A stretch of 36,785 nt of DNA from Candidatus Fermentibacterota bacterium (GTDB taxonomy: Bacteria; Fermentibacterota; Fermentibacteria; Fermentibacterales; JCC-6). The number at the start of each line of letters is the position of its first letter. Position 1 is the first letter of the stretch. The stretch is taken from positions 1 through 36,785 of the forward strand of contig QNDR01000013.1 of the NCBI GenBank assembly GCA_003646025.1. The letters are read 5' to 3'. The notes beneath the pieces were generated by a model. The model saw only the letters and a list, made by a program, of their open reading frames with translations. It ran no database searches and was not told the origin of the DNA. The position numbers and the translations under genes were made by a program. This document shows, piece by piece, positions 16,572 through 26,205 of the stretch.

Positions 16572-17888
16572 TTGCAAAAAAATAACCGACAGAAGAGGGT
16601 GCCTTACAACAAGCGCCGACGGATTATCTCCGGTCCCACAGCCACAGACCTGGAGTCAAAAACCAGAGCAGAACTTCAGGAAATGGCAAAAGAGGCCGGG
16701 ATTACAAGGGTCACAAACATTCGTAAAGCCGATCTGATAACAACCATCCTCGAGAAAAAAGCAGAAAAAAACGGCCTGGGTTTCGCGCAGGGTGTTCTTG
16801 AAACTCTCAGCGAGGGGTACGGATTTCTCAGAAACGCGGCCAGCAACTATCTGCCGGGCCCGGACGACATTTATATATCCCCCAGCCAGATCAAAAGGTT
16901 TAACCTCAAAACAGGTGATTCTATTTCAGGTCATGCCAGAAAGCCCAGAGACGGCGAGAAGTATGCAGCACTGATAAGGCTTGAAAAGATCAATGGAATC
17001 AGCCCTGAGGAAATCAACTCCAGAAGAAGGTTTGAAACTCTCACTCCTTTTTACCCGGAAGAAAGATTTACCCTTGAAACCTCCGGCGACGAGTATTCGG
17101 GACGGGTAATGGATCTTCTTGTTCCCATTGGAAAAGGGCAGAGGGCTTTGATTGTATCTCCGCCCAGAGCGGGGAAAACCGTTCTTCTCCAGCATCTTGC
17201 AAACGCTATCACACAGAATCACCCCGATGTTACACTTATAGTTCTTCTTATAGACGAAAGACCTGAGGAAGTAACAGACATGAAACGCCGGGTCCAGGGT
17301 GAAGTTGTAAGCTCCACATTTGATGAGCCACCCAAGCGACATGTACACATTGCAGATATGGTTCTTGAAAAAGCGAAGAGACTGGTGGAATCAGGGAAAG
17401 ATGTTGTGATTCTTCTTGACAGTATTACCCGCCTGGCCAGGGCGAACAACCAGGTTATACCCCATTCCGGCAAAATTCTCTCCGGTGGTGTGGATTCCAA
17501 CGCCCTTCAGCGTCCGAAAAGGTTTTTCGGCGCGGCAAGAAACATTGTAGAGGGCGGAAGCCTCACTATAATAGGTACTGCTCTGGTTGATACCGGCAGC
17601 AGAATGGACGAGGTTATCTTTGAAGAATTCAAAGGCACGGGAAACTGTGAAATTGTTCTGGACAGAAGACTGGCAGACAGAAGAATCTATCCGGCAATAG
17701 ATATCACCAAGTCCGGGACACGACGGGAAGACCTTCTTATGGATGAAGAAACCATCAGCAGGGTCTGGGTAATGAGAAAAATTCTGGTTGAGATGAGCCC
17801 GGTTGAGGCAATGGAGACTCTTAAGAAACAACTGTCCAAACACAAATCAAACCGCAGGTTCCTTGACAACATGCAGAATTACGAGTAG
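16572..17888 (+). CDS. rho: Transcription termination factor Rho
   Basis: A 438-aa hexameric RNA-dependent ATPase. The N-terminal helical Rho_N domain (about 25-60, '[18 protein letters not shown]') is followed by the cold-shock-like RNA-binding domain ('EGYGFLRNA...[20 protein letters not shown]', about 80-112) and the ATPase core with Walker A PPRAGKT (about 197-203), '[13 protein letters not shown]' and '[13 protein letters not shown]' (Walker B). The family-typical '[22 protein letters not shown]' is intact. The start is TTG 16572, with TGGAGTGA about 8 bases upstream; no in-frame ATG lies near. A basic N-terminal tail ([13 protein letters not shown]) precedes Rho_N. It heads the rho-rpmE unit. 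Confidence 0.96.
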   Translation: MQKNNRQKRVPYNKRRRIISGPTATDLESKTRAELQEMAKEAGITRVTNIRKADLITTILEKKAEKNGLGFAQGVLETLSEGYGFLRNAASNYLPGPDDIYISPSQIKRFNLKTGDSISGHARKPRDGEKYAALIRLEKINGISPEEINSRRRFETLTPFYPEERFTLETSGDEYSGRVMDLLVPIGKGQRALIVSPPRAGKTVLLQHLANAITQNHPDVTLIVLLIDERPEEVTDMKRRVQGEVVSSTFDEPPKRHVHIADMVLEKAKRLVESGKDVVILLDSITRLARANNQVIPHSGKILSGGVDSNALQRPKRFFGAARNIVEGGSLTIIGTALVDTGSRMDEVIFEEFKGTGNCEIVLDRRLADRRIYPAIDITKSGTRREDLLMDEETISRVWVMRKILVEMSPVEAMETLKKQLSKHKSNRRFLDNMQNYE

Positions 17889-17921
17889 TATACGGCGATT
17901 TTCAGCACGGAGGAAAAACTA

Positions 17922-18140
17922 ATGAAAAAGGGCATACATCCTGAGTATGGGGAAGTTGTTTTCTCCTGCGCGTGTGGCAACGAAGTTCGTACAAAATCTA
18001 CAGGGGGCGATCGCAGATTTGACATCTGTTCAGCTTGCCATCCTTTTTATACCGGCAAGCAGAAACTTATAGATTCTGCAGGCAGGGTGGATAAGTACCT
18101 TAAGAAATACGGTCTTCAGAAGGACGAGCAGGAGGGATAA
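17922..18140 (+). CDS. rpmE: 50S ribosomal protein L31 (zinc form)
   Basis: A 72-aa L31 with the Cys set CAC and CSAC (Cys at about 16, 18, 37 and 40), the zinc-binding 'C+' form. '[11 protein letters not shown]' and '[31 protein letters not shown]' are canonical. ATG 17922 follows GGAGGAAAAACTA. rpmE lies directly after rho, a frequent bacterial arrangement, and is followed by a terminator. The presence of the zinc form suggests ordinary, zinc-sufficient regulation; no zinc-free paralog is in the window. Confidence 0.96.
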   Translation: MKKGIHPEYGEVVFSCACGNEVRTKSTGGDRRFDICSACHPFYTGKQKLIDSAGRVDKYLKKYGLQKDEQEG

Positions 18141-18160
18141 CAATCCCAGCGCGATAATGA

Positions 18161-18186
18161 ACGGGAGGCATATTGCCTCCCGTTTT
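18161..18186 (+). terminator. Rho-independent terminator after rpmE
   Basis: A 9-bp stem (18161-18169 with 18175-18183) and a 5-base loop ATATT are followed by TTTT. It lies 20 bases past the rpmE stop and 18 bases before the DUF1385 start, so it may allow partial read-through into the downstream genes. Confidence 0.75.
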
Positions 18187-18203
18187 GCACATATTGGAGA
18201 ATC

Positions 18204-19169
18204 ATGACTGAAAAAAGACCGAATATAGGCGGACAGGCTCTGATAGAGGGTGTTTTCATGCGAGCACCCAAAGGCGCCGCGGCAGCAGTAAGAAAACCGG
18301 ACGGCACCATCGTTGCGAAAGACCTGAGCTACCTGGTTCCTCCTGTAAGAACCGGGATTCTCAGTAAACCTGTGTTCAGAGGAGCGGTTAACCTCATAGA
18401 AACTCTGAAGATGGGGTTCAGCGCTCTGAACTGGTCCGCGGAAACTGTTGAAGAGAAAAAAGAATCCGGTAAAGAAAAATCTTCCACTGTAACAAAGTGG
18501 CTTGCCAATATCGCAGCGGTGATTCTTGCTGTTGTTCTGTTCGCGTGGCTTCCATTGAAACTTGCTGCATGGATAGTTTCCATGTTTTCCGCGTCAATCG
18601 GGGGCATTGAGCAATTCTATATTCATATCATCGCAGGAACATTCAGAATCATTGCTTTCGTGCTTTACATAGCGGCCATCTCACTGATGCCGGACATCCG
18701 CCGTGTTTTCATGTACCACGGTGCAGAGCATCAGGTAATCCACGCGTGGGAAAACGGCTCGGATAACCTGGCGGCAGACGCAGAGAAAAACTCTCCTCTT
18801 CACGCCAGATGCGGTACAAGTTTCCTTATGTATGTAATGGTTATCACCATACTGTGTTACAGTATCATAGATTCTCTTGTGTTCCTTGCCACAGGGACAT
18901 CACCGGCAGCCCACTGGCGGGTGCTGTACCATCTGCCACTTATTCCCCTGGTTATGGGCGTTTCCTACGAGGTTCTCAAGCAGGCGGACAAACACCTTGA
19001 CACTTCTGCCTTTGCCAGAGCTCTCTCCCGGCCCGGTCTGTGGCTTCAGCATCTCACAACAAGACCGGCAACCCCTGATATGCTTGAGGTCTCTGAAACC
19101 GCGGCAAAGATGGCACTGGGTATGGACCTGCCTCCGGAAGTTGAAATTGTAGAGGAGCATTCCGAATGA
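18204..19169 (+). CDS. DUF1385 family membrane protein (YqhQ-like)
   Basis: A 321-aa protein starting with the DUF1385 signature '[18 protein letters not shown]' and containing '[15 protein letters not shown]' and '[14 protein letters not shown]'. At least four hydrophobic segments (about 90-115, 135-160, 205-225 and 240-260) indicate a polytopic membrane protein. Family function is not established. It commonly stands between rpmE and prfA in Firmicutes and other bacteria, as here. ATG 18204 has GGAGAATC upstream. Its stop overlaps the prfA start by 4 bases (ATGA). Confidence 0.92.
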   Translation: MTEKRPNIGGQALIEGVFMRAPKGAAAAVRKPDGTIVAKDLSYLVPPVRTGILSKPVFRGAVNLIETLKMGFSALNWSAETVEEKKESGKEKSSTVTKWLANIAAVILAVVLFAWLPLKLAAWIVSMFSASIGGIEQFYIHIIAGTFRIIAFVLYIAAISLMPDIRRVFMYHGAEHQVIHAWENGSDNLAADAEKNSPLHARCGTSFLMYVMVITILCYSIIDSLVFLATGTSPAAHWRVLYHLPLIPLVMGVSYEVLKQADKHLDTSAFARALSRPGLWLQHLTTRPATPDMLEVSETAAKMALGMDLPPEVEIVEEHSE

Positions 19170-20242
19170 CGGCAAAAGAAGAGCAGAAGAAGATCAAGGC
19201 GCGGCTTGACGAAATAGACAGCGCCCTGTGCAAGCCCGAAACTCTTCGGAACCGCCTGCTTATGAAGTCGCTCAACACGGAGAGATACAGCCTGGTCAGA
19301 ATCAATGATACCCTTGTGGATATTCTCGACACGCAATCCCTGCTTGAGGAGATGAATACCGCTGCATCGGGAAACGACCCGGAACTTTCCGAAATGGCAT
19401 CAGAGGAGATCCCGGAGCTGAAGGCAAGACTTGAAAAGCTCAACCACCAGCTGAAGGTACTGCTGATTCCCCCGGACCCAAACGATCAGCGCGGTGTTGT
19501 GATGGAGATCAGAGCGGGAACCGGAGGAGAAGAGGCTGCTCTTTTTGCAGGAAGTATCTTCAAAATGTACAGCTACTATGCCCAGAAAAAGGGATGGAAA
19601 TCGGAAGTTATCAGTGCCCGGGAGAGTGACAGAGGGGGATACAAGGAAATTATCCTGAACCTTTCCGGCAACGGTGTGTACAGCAGGCTGAAATACGAAT
19701 CCGGTGTCCATCGGGTACAGAGGGTGCCGGAAACGGAGACAAGCGGGAGGATACACACATCGGCCTGTACCGTCGCAGTGCTTCCCGAGGCGGAAGAAAT
19801 AGATGTGGAAATAAAAAGCGACGAGCTCCGTGTGGATGTGTACCGTTCCAGCGGTCCTGGCGGACAGAGTGTTAACACAACTGACTCCGCTGTAAGGATT
19901 ACCCACCTTCCAACAGGAACCGTTGTCTCCTGCCAGGATGAAAAAAGCCAGATAAAGAACAAAGCCAAGGCTATGAAAGTTCTTCGTTCCAGACTGCTTA
20001 TTGTAAAACAGGATGAAGAGAACGCAAAGCGTTCAGAGAGCAGAAAGAGTATGGTCGGTTCCGGAGATCGTTCGGCAAAGATCCGCACATACAACTTTCC
20101 CCAGGGAAGGTTCACCGATCACAGGATTCATCTCACAATGCACAATCTGAGCGATATCCTCAGCGGCAATCTCGATCAGGTAATCGAGGCTCTTATTAAA
20201 GCTGATCAGGAAAAGATCCTCGCAGCAAGAGCAGAGAAGTGA
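19166..20242 (+). CDS. prfA: Peptide chain release factor 1
   Basis: A 358-aa RF1 that reads UAA and UAG. The stop-codon tripeptide is PET (PxT class, 188-190) inside '[21 protein letters not shown]'. The catalytic GGQ is at 232-234 in '[20 protein letters not shown]'. The length and N-terminal helical domain are normal, with no internal programmed frameshift (a feature of RF2). The start overlaps the DUF1385 stop. Its modifier PrmC follows 6 bases later, so the pair is co-expressed. Confidence 0.96.
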   Translation: MTAKEEQKKIKARLDEIDSALCKPETLRNRLLMKSLNTERYSLVRINDTLVDILDTQSLLEEMNTAASGNDPELSEMASEEIPELKARLEKLNHQLKVLLIPPDPNDQRGVVMEIRAGTGGEEAALFAGSIFKMYSYYAQKKGWKSEVISARESDRGGYKEIILNLSGNGVYSRLKYESGVHRVQRVPETETSGRIHTSACTVAVLPEAEEIDVEIKSDELRVDVYRSSGPGGQSVNTTDSAVRITHLPTGTVVSCQDEKSQIKNKAKAMKVLRSRLLIVKQDEENAKRSESRKSMVGSGDRSAKIRTYNFPQGRFTDHRIHLTMHNLSDILSGNLDQVIEALIKADQEKILAARAEK

Positions 20243-20248
20243 CACCCT

Positions 20249-21085
20249 GTGACTGTTACTGACGCGGTAGCAGGGGCTGCCAGCAAGCTGAAAGCCGCTG
20301 GTATCAGTGATTCTCTGTGGCAGGCAAGGGTGCTTGTGGCTCATGTTCTTTCCCTGAAACCGGCACAGCTTTACGCGGCAGACAACCGGCAGCTTAACCT
20401 TTCCGCTCAGATAAAATATTTTATCCTCCTGAACCGACGCCTGTCGGGAATACCACTGCAACATGTAATCGGCGAGTGGGATTTTTACGGTAGAACATTC
20501 AGGGTTGATGGAAGAGCGCTTGTTCCGCGACCTGAAACAGAACTCCTGGTAGATTTCATTATTTCCTCTGACCTTCCGGAGAAACCCCGCATAGCAGACA
20601 TAGGAACCGGCTCCGGGATCATCGGGATATCGCTTGCCCTTGAAATTCCCGGATCTGCAGTTACGGGAACCGATATATCCTCACAGGCACTGGAGCTGGC
20701 AGCAGAGAACAGAATGCTTCTCTCGGCGGAGAACTACTCTGCGCTGAACTGCAATCTTGCAGATGACCTCGCCGGTAAGTTCGATGTAATAGTCGCCAAC
20801 CTCCCCTACATTCCCACAGGAGAAATCTCTGTGCTTCAACCTGAAGTAAAAGACTACGATCCCGCTTTGGCGCTGGATGGGGGAATCGATGGAACTTTGC
20901 TTATATTGGAACTGGTAAAAAAAGCGCCGGACAAGCTGAAACCCGGCGGGCTGATCGTTCTGGAAACCTGTGATGGTCAGAAAAACACAGTTTCCGGCTT
21001 TTTTGCAGACGGTCTCTGGGCTGAAGTCCGGGAGCATGATGACCTGGCCGGAAAGCACAGAATGGTCACCGCGAGAAGGAGGTAG
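20249..21085 (+). CDS. prmC: Release factor glutamine methyltransferase PrmC
   Basis: A 278-aa SAM-dependent enzyme that methylates the Gln of the GGQ motif in release factors. It has the N-terminal helical domain (1-90), 'RPETELLVDF', SAM-binding DIGTGSG (117-123) and the catalytic motif NLPY (184-187; the family usually shows NPPY, but NLPY occurs). The start is GTG 20249, with GAGAAG about 13 bases before it. It directly follows prfA, its substrate gene, and precedes ispG by 2 bases. Confidence 0.93.
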   Translation: MTVTDAVAGAASKLKAAGISDSLWQARVLVAHVLSLKPAQLYAADNRQLNLSAQIKYFILLNRRLSGIPLQHVIGEWDFYGRTFRVDGRALVPRPETELLVDFIISSDLPEKPRIADIGTGSGIIGISLALEIPGSAVTGTDISSQALELAAENRMLLSAENYSALNCNLADDLAGKFDVIVANLPYIPTGEISVLQPEVKDYDPALALDGGIDGTLLILELVKKAPDKLKPGGLIVLETCDGQKNTVSGFFADGLWAEVREHDDLAGKHRMVTARRR

Positions 21086-21087
21086 AT

Positions 21088-22143
21088 TTGTCTTCCAGGC
21101 TTGGTGTGCAGATAGGAAAGGTATCCATTGGAGCAGGGGCCCCTGTTGCCGTTCAGTCCATGACCAATACACCTACTTCAGACCACGACTCAACCCTGCA
21201 GCAGATATACAAACTGGCCACACTGGGGGCAGAGATCGTACGGGTATCAGTTCCCGATGATCAGTCAGCGGATTCCCTGTTCAGAATTGTGGAAAAATCT
21301 CCTGTTCCCGTTGTGGCAGACATACATTTCAGAGCGGATCTTGCCATAAAATCACTGCAGGCCGGAGTACACAAACTGCGGCTCAACCCGGGAAACATAA
21401 GGCTGGCGGAAGATGTGCACAGGATAGCAGAACTTGCCGGCAGCAAAGGTGTTCCCATAAGAATAGGCGTGAACTCCGGCAGTATTCCAGGAGACCTCCG
21501 CGAAAAGTATTCCGGAGTAAACGAAGATTCAATGTGGGCTGCAGCAGAAAGACACATTGCCCTTCTCACGGAAACCGGCTTCCGCAACATCGTTCTGTCA
21601 CTTAAATCGTCGGACCCAATGCTTACAGTACGGGTTAACAGGAAAGCCAGCAGGGAATGCCCCTATCCACTGCACCTTGGTGTAACCGAAGCCGGTCCAA
21701 GAGGAACCGCCGGAATACGAAGTGCTGTAGCCATGGGTATTCTCCTCGATGAAGGCATCGGAGATACCATCAGAGTTTCCATCTCCGGATCGCCGGAACC
21801 GGAACCTGTGGCAGGGTGGGAAATACTGTCCTCTCTGGATCTGAGACACAGATTTATAAGAATTGTCAGCTGCCCCACCTGTGCCAGAACCCGTCTGAAT
21901 GTGGAGGACCTTGCTCTCAAGGTTCAGAAGATGGTACAGGGTCACCGGCTGCCGGTTACCGTTGCTGTAATGGGCTGTGAGGTAAACGGTCCCGGAGAGG
22001 CGAGAGATGCCGATCTGGCAGTAATTGGAACGCCAACAGGTCTCCTGCTGTGGAAGAATGGTAAATCTCTGGGAGCTGTTCCGGAAGACAAACTTGAGAC
22101 GAGACTTATGGAAGAACTCAATAATATCGAAAGGCGGCACTGA
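21088..22143 (+). CDS. ispG: 4-hydroxy-3-methylbut-2-en-1-yl diphosphate synthase IspG
   Basis: A 351-aa Fe-S enzyme of the MEP isoprenoid pathway that converts ME-cPP to HMBPP. The N-terminal TIM barrel begins 'VQIGKVSIGAGAPVAVQSMTNTPTSD'. The [4Fe-4S] ligands C262, C265 (SCPTCARTR) and C297 (MGCEVNGPGEA, with catalytic Glu 304) are intact. It is the compact two-domain type without the extra insert of plant enzymes. The start is TTG 21088, preceded by AAGGAGG with 5-base spacing, the best Shine-Dalgarno in this operon. The next gene, glnA, starts at GTG 22145 two bases after the stop. Confidence 0.96.
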   Translation: MSSRLGVQIGKVSIGAGAPVAVQSMTNTPTSDHDSTLQQIYKLATLGAEIVRVSVPDDQSADSLFRIVEKSPVPVVADIHFRADLAIKSLQAGVHKLRLNPGNIRLAEDVHRIAELAGSKGVPIRIGVNSGSIPGDLREKYSGVNEDSMWAAAERHIALLTETGFRNIVLSLKSSDPMLTVRVNRKASRECPYPLHLGVTEAGPRGTAGIRSAVAMGILLDEGIGDTIRVSISGSPEPEPVAGWEILSSLDLRHRFIRIVSCPTCARTRLNVEDLALKVQKMVQGHRLPVTVAVMGCEVNGPGEARDADLAVIGTPTGLLLWKNGKSLGAVPEDKLETRLMEELNNIERRH

Positions 22144-22144
22144 A

Positions 22145-23569
22145 GTGGGCACAGGGATGATCGATGCAGTTCAAAGCAAATTGAAAGAAAAAGGCGTTGA
22201 AGAGCTGGATATCAGATTCACAGACATTCTTGGATACTGGAGACATGTAACCATTCCTCTGGCTTCGGCTCCCAGCGACCTTTTCCTGCGGGGAGTGGGG
22301 TTTGACGGTTCCACTCTTGACGGTATGAGCAGCGTGGAGTCAGGCGATCTTGCCCTGGTTCCCGACTCCAGACGGCTTTACTTCGACAGTTTTCCAGAGA
22401 AAAAGACAGTAGTGCTTTTTGGAGACATCGTCGATTTCAGCACAGGCCACTCGTATTCCCGTGATCCCAGAGGTATAGCAAGAAAGGCCGAAAACCTCCT
22501 GAAGTTCTCCGGTATTGCCACAGACAGTTTCTGGGCTCCTGAATTCGAATTCAACCTGTTTGACAAGGCAGGGTTCTGGGAAAAACCCGGAGGGGCCGGG
22601 TATGAGTTCGGCAGTATAGAAAATCCTGCCTCGTCGGAAGATCCGGCCTCCCACGGCCTTGTTCACCCCACACACAGTGGATACCACGCCATGTTCCCTG
22701 TGGACAGCCTGCACGATGTTCGCGGAGAGATGGCATCTCTGATGCACAGTGCAGGGATAAATGTGAAGTACCATCACCATGAGGTTGGACGGTGGGGGCA
22801 GTCCGAGATCGAGGTGCAGTTCTCCCCCATGCTTACGAGTGCTGACAATGCGATGATAACCAAGCACATCATTCGTAATGTTGCCCTTGGGAACAACCTG
22901 GCCGCAACGTTCATGCCCAAGCCGATAGCCGGTGAACCGGGCAACGGTATGCACTTTCATCTGTACTTTGAAAAGGCGGGGGAGCGTATTTTCTTCAACA
23001 AGAGCGGCTACTGCAGCCTCAGTTCCACTGCCAGAAGCGCCATTGCCGGGATTCTTCATCACGCCAGGGCTCTGTGCGCTTTCACCAACCCCAGCGTAAA
23101 CAGCTACAGACGACTGGTTCCCAATCAGGAAGCTCCTGTTTACCGCTTCTTCAGCGGCCCCAACCGTTCTGCGGCAATCAGAGTTCCCGCCTACGCCAGA
23201 TCACCCAAGAAGATGAGGTTTGAATACAGAGTTGCCGATGGAACATGCAACCCCTACCTTGCTATGAGCTCCATGCTTATGGCCGCCATTGACGGGATCA
23301 AGAAAGAAATGGTTCCCGAGGATATGGGATTCGGCCCTATAGACGAAAATGTTTTCGCACAGGGTTATGACACCTCCAGTCTTTCAAAACTTCCCGAAAG
23401 TCTGGACGAGGCTCTGGATGACCTGGCTTCCGACAGAGAATTCCTTGAAAGCGATGATGTGTTTACTCCGGATTTTGTAGATGCATTCATTGCTATGAAA
23501 CGAAATGAAACAGCGTTGTTCAGAGGAAACCCGCACCCGCTTGAACACAAGCTGTACTTCTCACTATAG
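22145..23569 (+). CDS. glnA: Glutamine synthetase (type I-like)
   Basis: A 474-aa glutamine synthetase. Landmarks are 'GFDGSTLDGMSSVESGDLALVPD', 'EFEFNLFD' (metal-binding Glu), 'GYHAMFPVDSLHDVRGEM', 'KYHHHEVGRWGQSEIEVQ', 'FMPKPIAGEPGNGMHFHLY', 'NSYRRLVPNQEAPVY' and 'FEYRVADGTCNPYLA'. The adenylylation-site pattern NLYDLPPEE is not evident in the C-terminal region, where 'ENVFAQGYD' stands instead; regulation by GlnE is therefore doubtful. GTG 22145 is preferred over ATG 22157 because AAGGCGG lies 7 bases upstream of it. It makes glutamine from glutamate and ammonia. No nitrogen-regulatory gene is adjacent. Confidence 0.95.
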   Translation: MGTGMIDAVQSKLKEKGVEELDIRFTDILGYWRHVTIPLASAPSDLFLRGVGFDGSTLDGMSSVESGDLALVPDSRRLYFDSFPEKKTVVLFGDIVDFSTGHSYSRDPRGIARKAENLLKFSGIATDSFWAPEFEFNLFDKAGFWEKPGGAGYEFGSIENPASSEDPASHGLVHPTHSGYHAMFPVDSLHDVRGEMASLMHSAGINVKYHHHEVGRWGQSEIEVQFSPMLTSADNAMITKHIIRNVALGNNLAATFMPKPIAGEPGNGMHFHLYFEKAGERIFFNKSGYCSLSSTARSAIAGILHHARALCAFTNPSVNSYRRLVPNQEAPVYRFFSGPNRSAAIRVPAYARSPKKMRFEYRVADGTCNPYLAMSSMLMAAIDGIKKEMVPEDMGFGPIDENVFAQGYDTSSLSKLPESLDEALDDLASDREFLESDDVFTPDFVDAFIAMKRNETALFRGNPHPLEHKLYFSL

Positions 23570-23578
23570 GAAGTAACG

Positions 23579-24751
23579 ATGAAACAGACAGTCCCGGTGT
23601 TGTGCATTCTTACCCTGATTACCGTGGCTGCCTGCGGCAATGGATCACAGGGAGCAGACAGTGCTCAGGAACAGCAGACAGGTTCTGAAACTGCAGGTGC
23701 TGTTATGCCGGAAGTTGATCACTGGCTTGTTGTTACCGACTCGATTGGCGTGGAACTTGGCGATTCAAATCTCGTTTTCGGTCAGATCGTGGCAGGTGAA
23801 TTCATGCCGAACGGCAACATTGTGGTGGCGGATATGGTAAAAAATAAAATCAGCATTTTCTCTGCAGATGGAGAATTTATTGCCCAGGCGGGCCGCCAGG
23901 GAAGCGGACCGGGAGAGTACCAGCTGCTGACCACAGTAGCAGTTACCGCTGAAGGCGGATTGATCGTACCGGACGCCATGGGAGGAAAACTCAACTTCTA
24001 CGATTCAGACTACAACTTCGTCGATACCATGACAGGCTTTTTCCCGTCTCCGCCTGTAATGATCTCCCCTGTAGCTGGGGGTTTTGTCGGGTTGAAACCG
24101 GAATTCGAACAGACGGAAGAAGAGATGAGAACCGGTATGGGTATCTACCTGTGGACAGACTCTGTAACAGCCGATGTGGAATACGTAAAGAACATGATTC
24201 CCCTGGATCTTAACGATCTTGGAGCCACGGCAAAAGCCATGGTACTGTTTGATACAGACTACAACGGCAATGTTTTCCTTACACCCTACTCCACTGAAGA
24301 CTACACAATCACCTGTGTGTCTCCTGACGGTGAAGAAATCTGGAGCATCACAGAAGAACAGTCAACTGTTAGAAAGACCGATGAGGAAATTGAGGAAGAA
24401 AGGGAGATGGTCAGATCAAGATTGATTGCCGGCGGTGCCCCGGCTTCAATGGCGGAAAACTACCAGGTTGAAGAATACAAAGCATTTATATCCATGCTGG
24501 AAGTCGACAATCTCCACAGACTCTGGGTTCAGAGCGGGCTGTATAACTCTGCCTTCTACAGGGTATACGACTGTGACAACGGAGATTTCCTGTTCACAGC
24601 GGCTCTCCGGGTGGATGATGAGCACGAAGGTGTTACACCGACAATCAGCGAATACGGCATAACAGGTTTTGATCCGAACACAAACACCTGGTCAAGGCTG
24701 TACATCATTCACCCTGAAGAGCCTGATCTGTTTCAGACTCAGAACTGGTAA
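23579..24751 (+). CDS. Six-bladed beta-propeller-type lipoprotein
   Basis: A 390-aa lipoprotein with lipobox VAAC (Cys about residue 20) and a Ser/Gln/Gly-rich linker. The fold is a likely NHL/6-bladed propeller: 'GEFMPNGNIVVADMVKNKISIFSADGEFIAQAGRQGSGPGEYQ' pattern, then 'EGGLIVPDAMGGKLNFYDSDYNF' and later blades. An acidic helical insertion (about 262-300) interrupts the blades. AGGAAGT precedes ATG 23579. It follows glnA by 9 bases but is probably not functionally tied to it. It ends one base before the stop of the convergent arylsulfotransferase-like gene. Function unknown. Confidence 0.8.
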   Translation: MKQTVPVLCILTLITVAACGNGSQGADSAQEQQTGSETAGAVMPEVDHWLVVTDSIGVELGDSNLVFGQIVAGEFMPNGNIVVADMVKNKISIFSADGEFIAQAGRQGSGPGEYQLLTTVAVTAEGGLIVPDAMGGKLNFYDSDYNFVDTMTGFFPSPPVMISPVAGGFVGLKPEFEQTEEEMRTGMGIYLWTDSVTADVEYVKNMIPLDLNDLGATAKAMVLFDTDYNGNVFLTPYSTEDYTITCVSPDGEEIWSITEEQSTVRKTDEEIEEEREMVRSRLIAGGAPASMAENYQVEEYKAFISMLEVDNLHRLWVQSGLYNSAFYRVYDCDNGDFLFTAALRVDDEHEGVTPTISEYGITGFDPNTNTWSRLYIIHPEEPDLFQTQNW

Positions 24752-26107
24752 CTACAGCCAGCCTTCAACATACTCAGCCGGGATACGCACAACTTCGAAC
24801 AGAGTGGCAATCAGTTCCAGATGGTCTCCTGCTCTGTGGGGGTTGTAGAACTCCCATACGATCTCTCCCTCCGGGGTAACTTCGAAGGCTCTGCCCATCA
24901 TGGATTCCGTTATCAGTGTGTTCCCATTGGGTAACCTCTGACACGAACCGGAACCCACAGAGTAAAACGGGTGTTCGTCATTCCCTCTGTAGAACCACAG
25001 CACTTCGCCGGTGGCCGGGTCAAACTGAAGAATGGTGGATTTCTCTCCCATGCCCTGATTGTCAAATACGAGCATTGTGCCATCGGCAAGAACCGTGGGC
25101 TGGTGCTGCATTCGCCACAGATCGGAATCCGCCCAGTACACGGATTCCTGTTCCAGATCAACTGCGCACACCAGATCAACAGCTCTGAAAGAAAGAATTA
25201 CCGTTCCAGCCCGGAGCGGACCTGTGTAACCTTCGGGAAGCATTGAAGGCCTTATGTATTCAATGGTATTGCAGTGCAGCACATCTCCGCCATCGGGCAT
25301 TCTTCTCATAACCGGGGCATAGCTTGAATTAGCAAGCACATCAAGGGTGGAGATCCACCTGATCCTGTTCCCCAGAGAATCCAGAACGCAGATGTAATCT
25401 TCTGAAATGTACTTCCCGGGGAAGAATCTGTCGTTGATGTGTATCTCTCTTCCAATGGTGTATACATTTCCGAACTCATCTACATCAACATCGTGATGAG
25501 CACCGTTGTATTCGCTTGCCCACAACAGGTTGGACTCTTTGTCGAGCTTTACGATTCCCCCACCTTCTACCATTACCACCAGATCTCCGTTTGGGTAGAG
25601 GAAAGTTCTGCGCCAGAAATCGATGGGTATTTCCTTGTCTTGTGCATTCGGCCATATCCCGTAAAGAGACACCTCGCTGTTGAACCAGTTGTGCACCTCG
25701 CGCCCTGTCATATCGACCATGGATACACCTGGGCCATGGCCGGAAATAAGAATGTTGTATCCCGGATATGCTTTTACTGAATCAAAGACGGTAACACCCA
25801 TTTCCACAGGAGCTTCCTCGTATCCGGACAGGTAGCCCAGTGATCGAAGCAGCTCCAGCTGCTCTGTCTGGCTGTCTGCCCCGCCGCTGTCCCCGCTTCC
25901 GGCTGTCTGCCTTGCCGGCCACCATGCCCCGGGGGGCATATCAAGGCTGTCATCGTGAGTTTCAGGCAGGTCATCGAACGAGTGAAGAACCGCCAGCATT
26001 TTCATCCGGATCAATCCCCGGTACCTGTATCCTGTAAATGCGGTAGCAAGCAGCACTATCAAAACGGGAACAATGAATTTTTTAAGCCTGTTGTATCTGC
26101 CGGTCAT
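24752..26107 (-). CDS. Arylsulfotransferase-like (ASST-type) membrane-anchored propeller protein
   Basis: A 451-aa protein with one N-terminal TM helix (about 10-27), a linker, and a propeller domain. Typical ASST-family strings are 'AHHDVDVDEFGNVYTIGREIH', 'QHQPTVLADGTMLVFDNQG', 'YSVGSGSCQRLPNGNTLITES' and 'GRAFEVTPEGEIVWEFYNPH'. Proteins of this family include bacterial aryl sulfotransferases, but many members are uncharacterised propellers; the catalytic His of true ASST is not confidently located. Before the propeller is 'LELLRSLGYLSGYEE', a short sequence that resembles the C-terminal 'LRxLGYL' of sulfatases. ATG 26107 is preceded by AGGGAGAGAG. Activity unproven. Confidence 0.75.
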   Translation of the reverse strand: MTGRYNRLKKFIVPVLIVLLATAFTGYRYRGLIRMKMLAVLHSFDDLPETHDDSLDMPPGAWWPARQTAGSGDSGGADSQTEQLELLRSLGYLSGYEEAPVEMGVTVFDSVKAYPGYNILISGHGPGVSMVDMTGREVHNWFNSEVSLYGIWPNAQDKEIPIDFWRRTFLYPNGDLVVMVEGGGIVKLDKESNLLWASEYNGAHHDVDVDEFGNVYTIGREIHINDRFFPGKYISEDYICVLDSLGNRIRWISTLDVLANSSYAPVMRRMPDGGDVLHCNTIEYIRPSMLPEGYTGPLRAGTVILSFRAVDLVCAVDLEQESVYWADSDLWRMQHQPTVLADGTMLVFDNQGMGEKSTILQFDPATGEVLWFYRGNDEHPFYSVGSGSCQRLPNGNTLITESMMGRAFEVTPEGEIVWEFYNPHRAGDHLELIATLFEVVRIPAEYVEGWL

Positions 26108-26205
26108 AAAGACTCTCTCCCTTTAATTGTTACTGGCTGCATGGTGAAGAAACGGAATATAATTCAAGGTAGATTTCAAAACACTTACACAACACGGGAG
26201 ATGTC
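26108..26205 (+). promoter_or_regulatory. Divergent region with candidate -10 for the MBL-fold gene
   Basis: A perfect TATAAT (26158-26163) lies about 40 bases upstream of the MBL gene. The -35 region at standard spacing is weak (TGGCTG, 26134-26139). The minus-strand gene shares this 98-base gap. Confidence 0.45.

Noticed and set aside
19166-20242. Programmed frameshift in the release factor
   Set aside because: The protein is RF1 (PxT tripeptide), with a continuous frame; the frameshift is a feature of RF2.
20800-20812. PrmC NLPY motif as an inactivating change
   Set aside because: NLPY in place of NPPY also occurs in bona fide PrmC and related methyltransferases, so it is not taken as odd.
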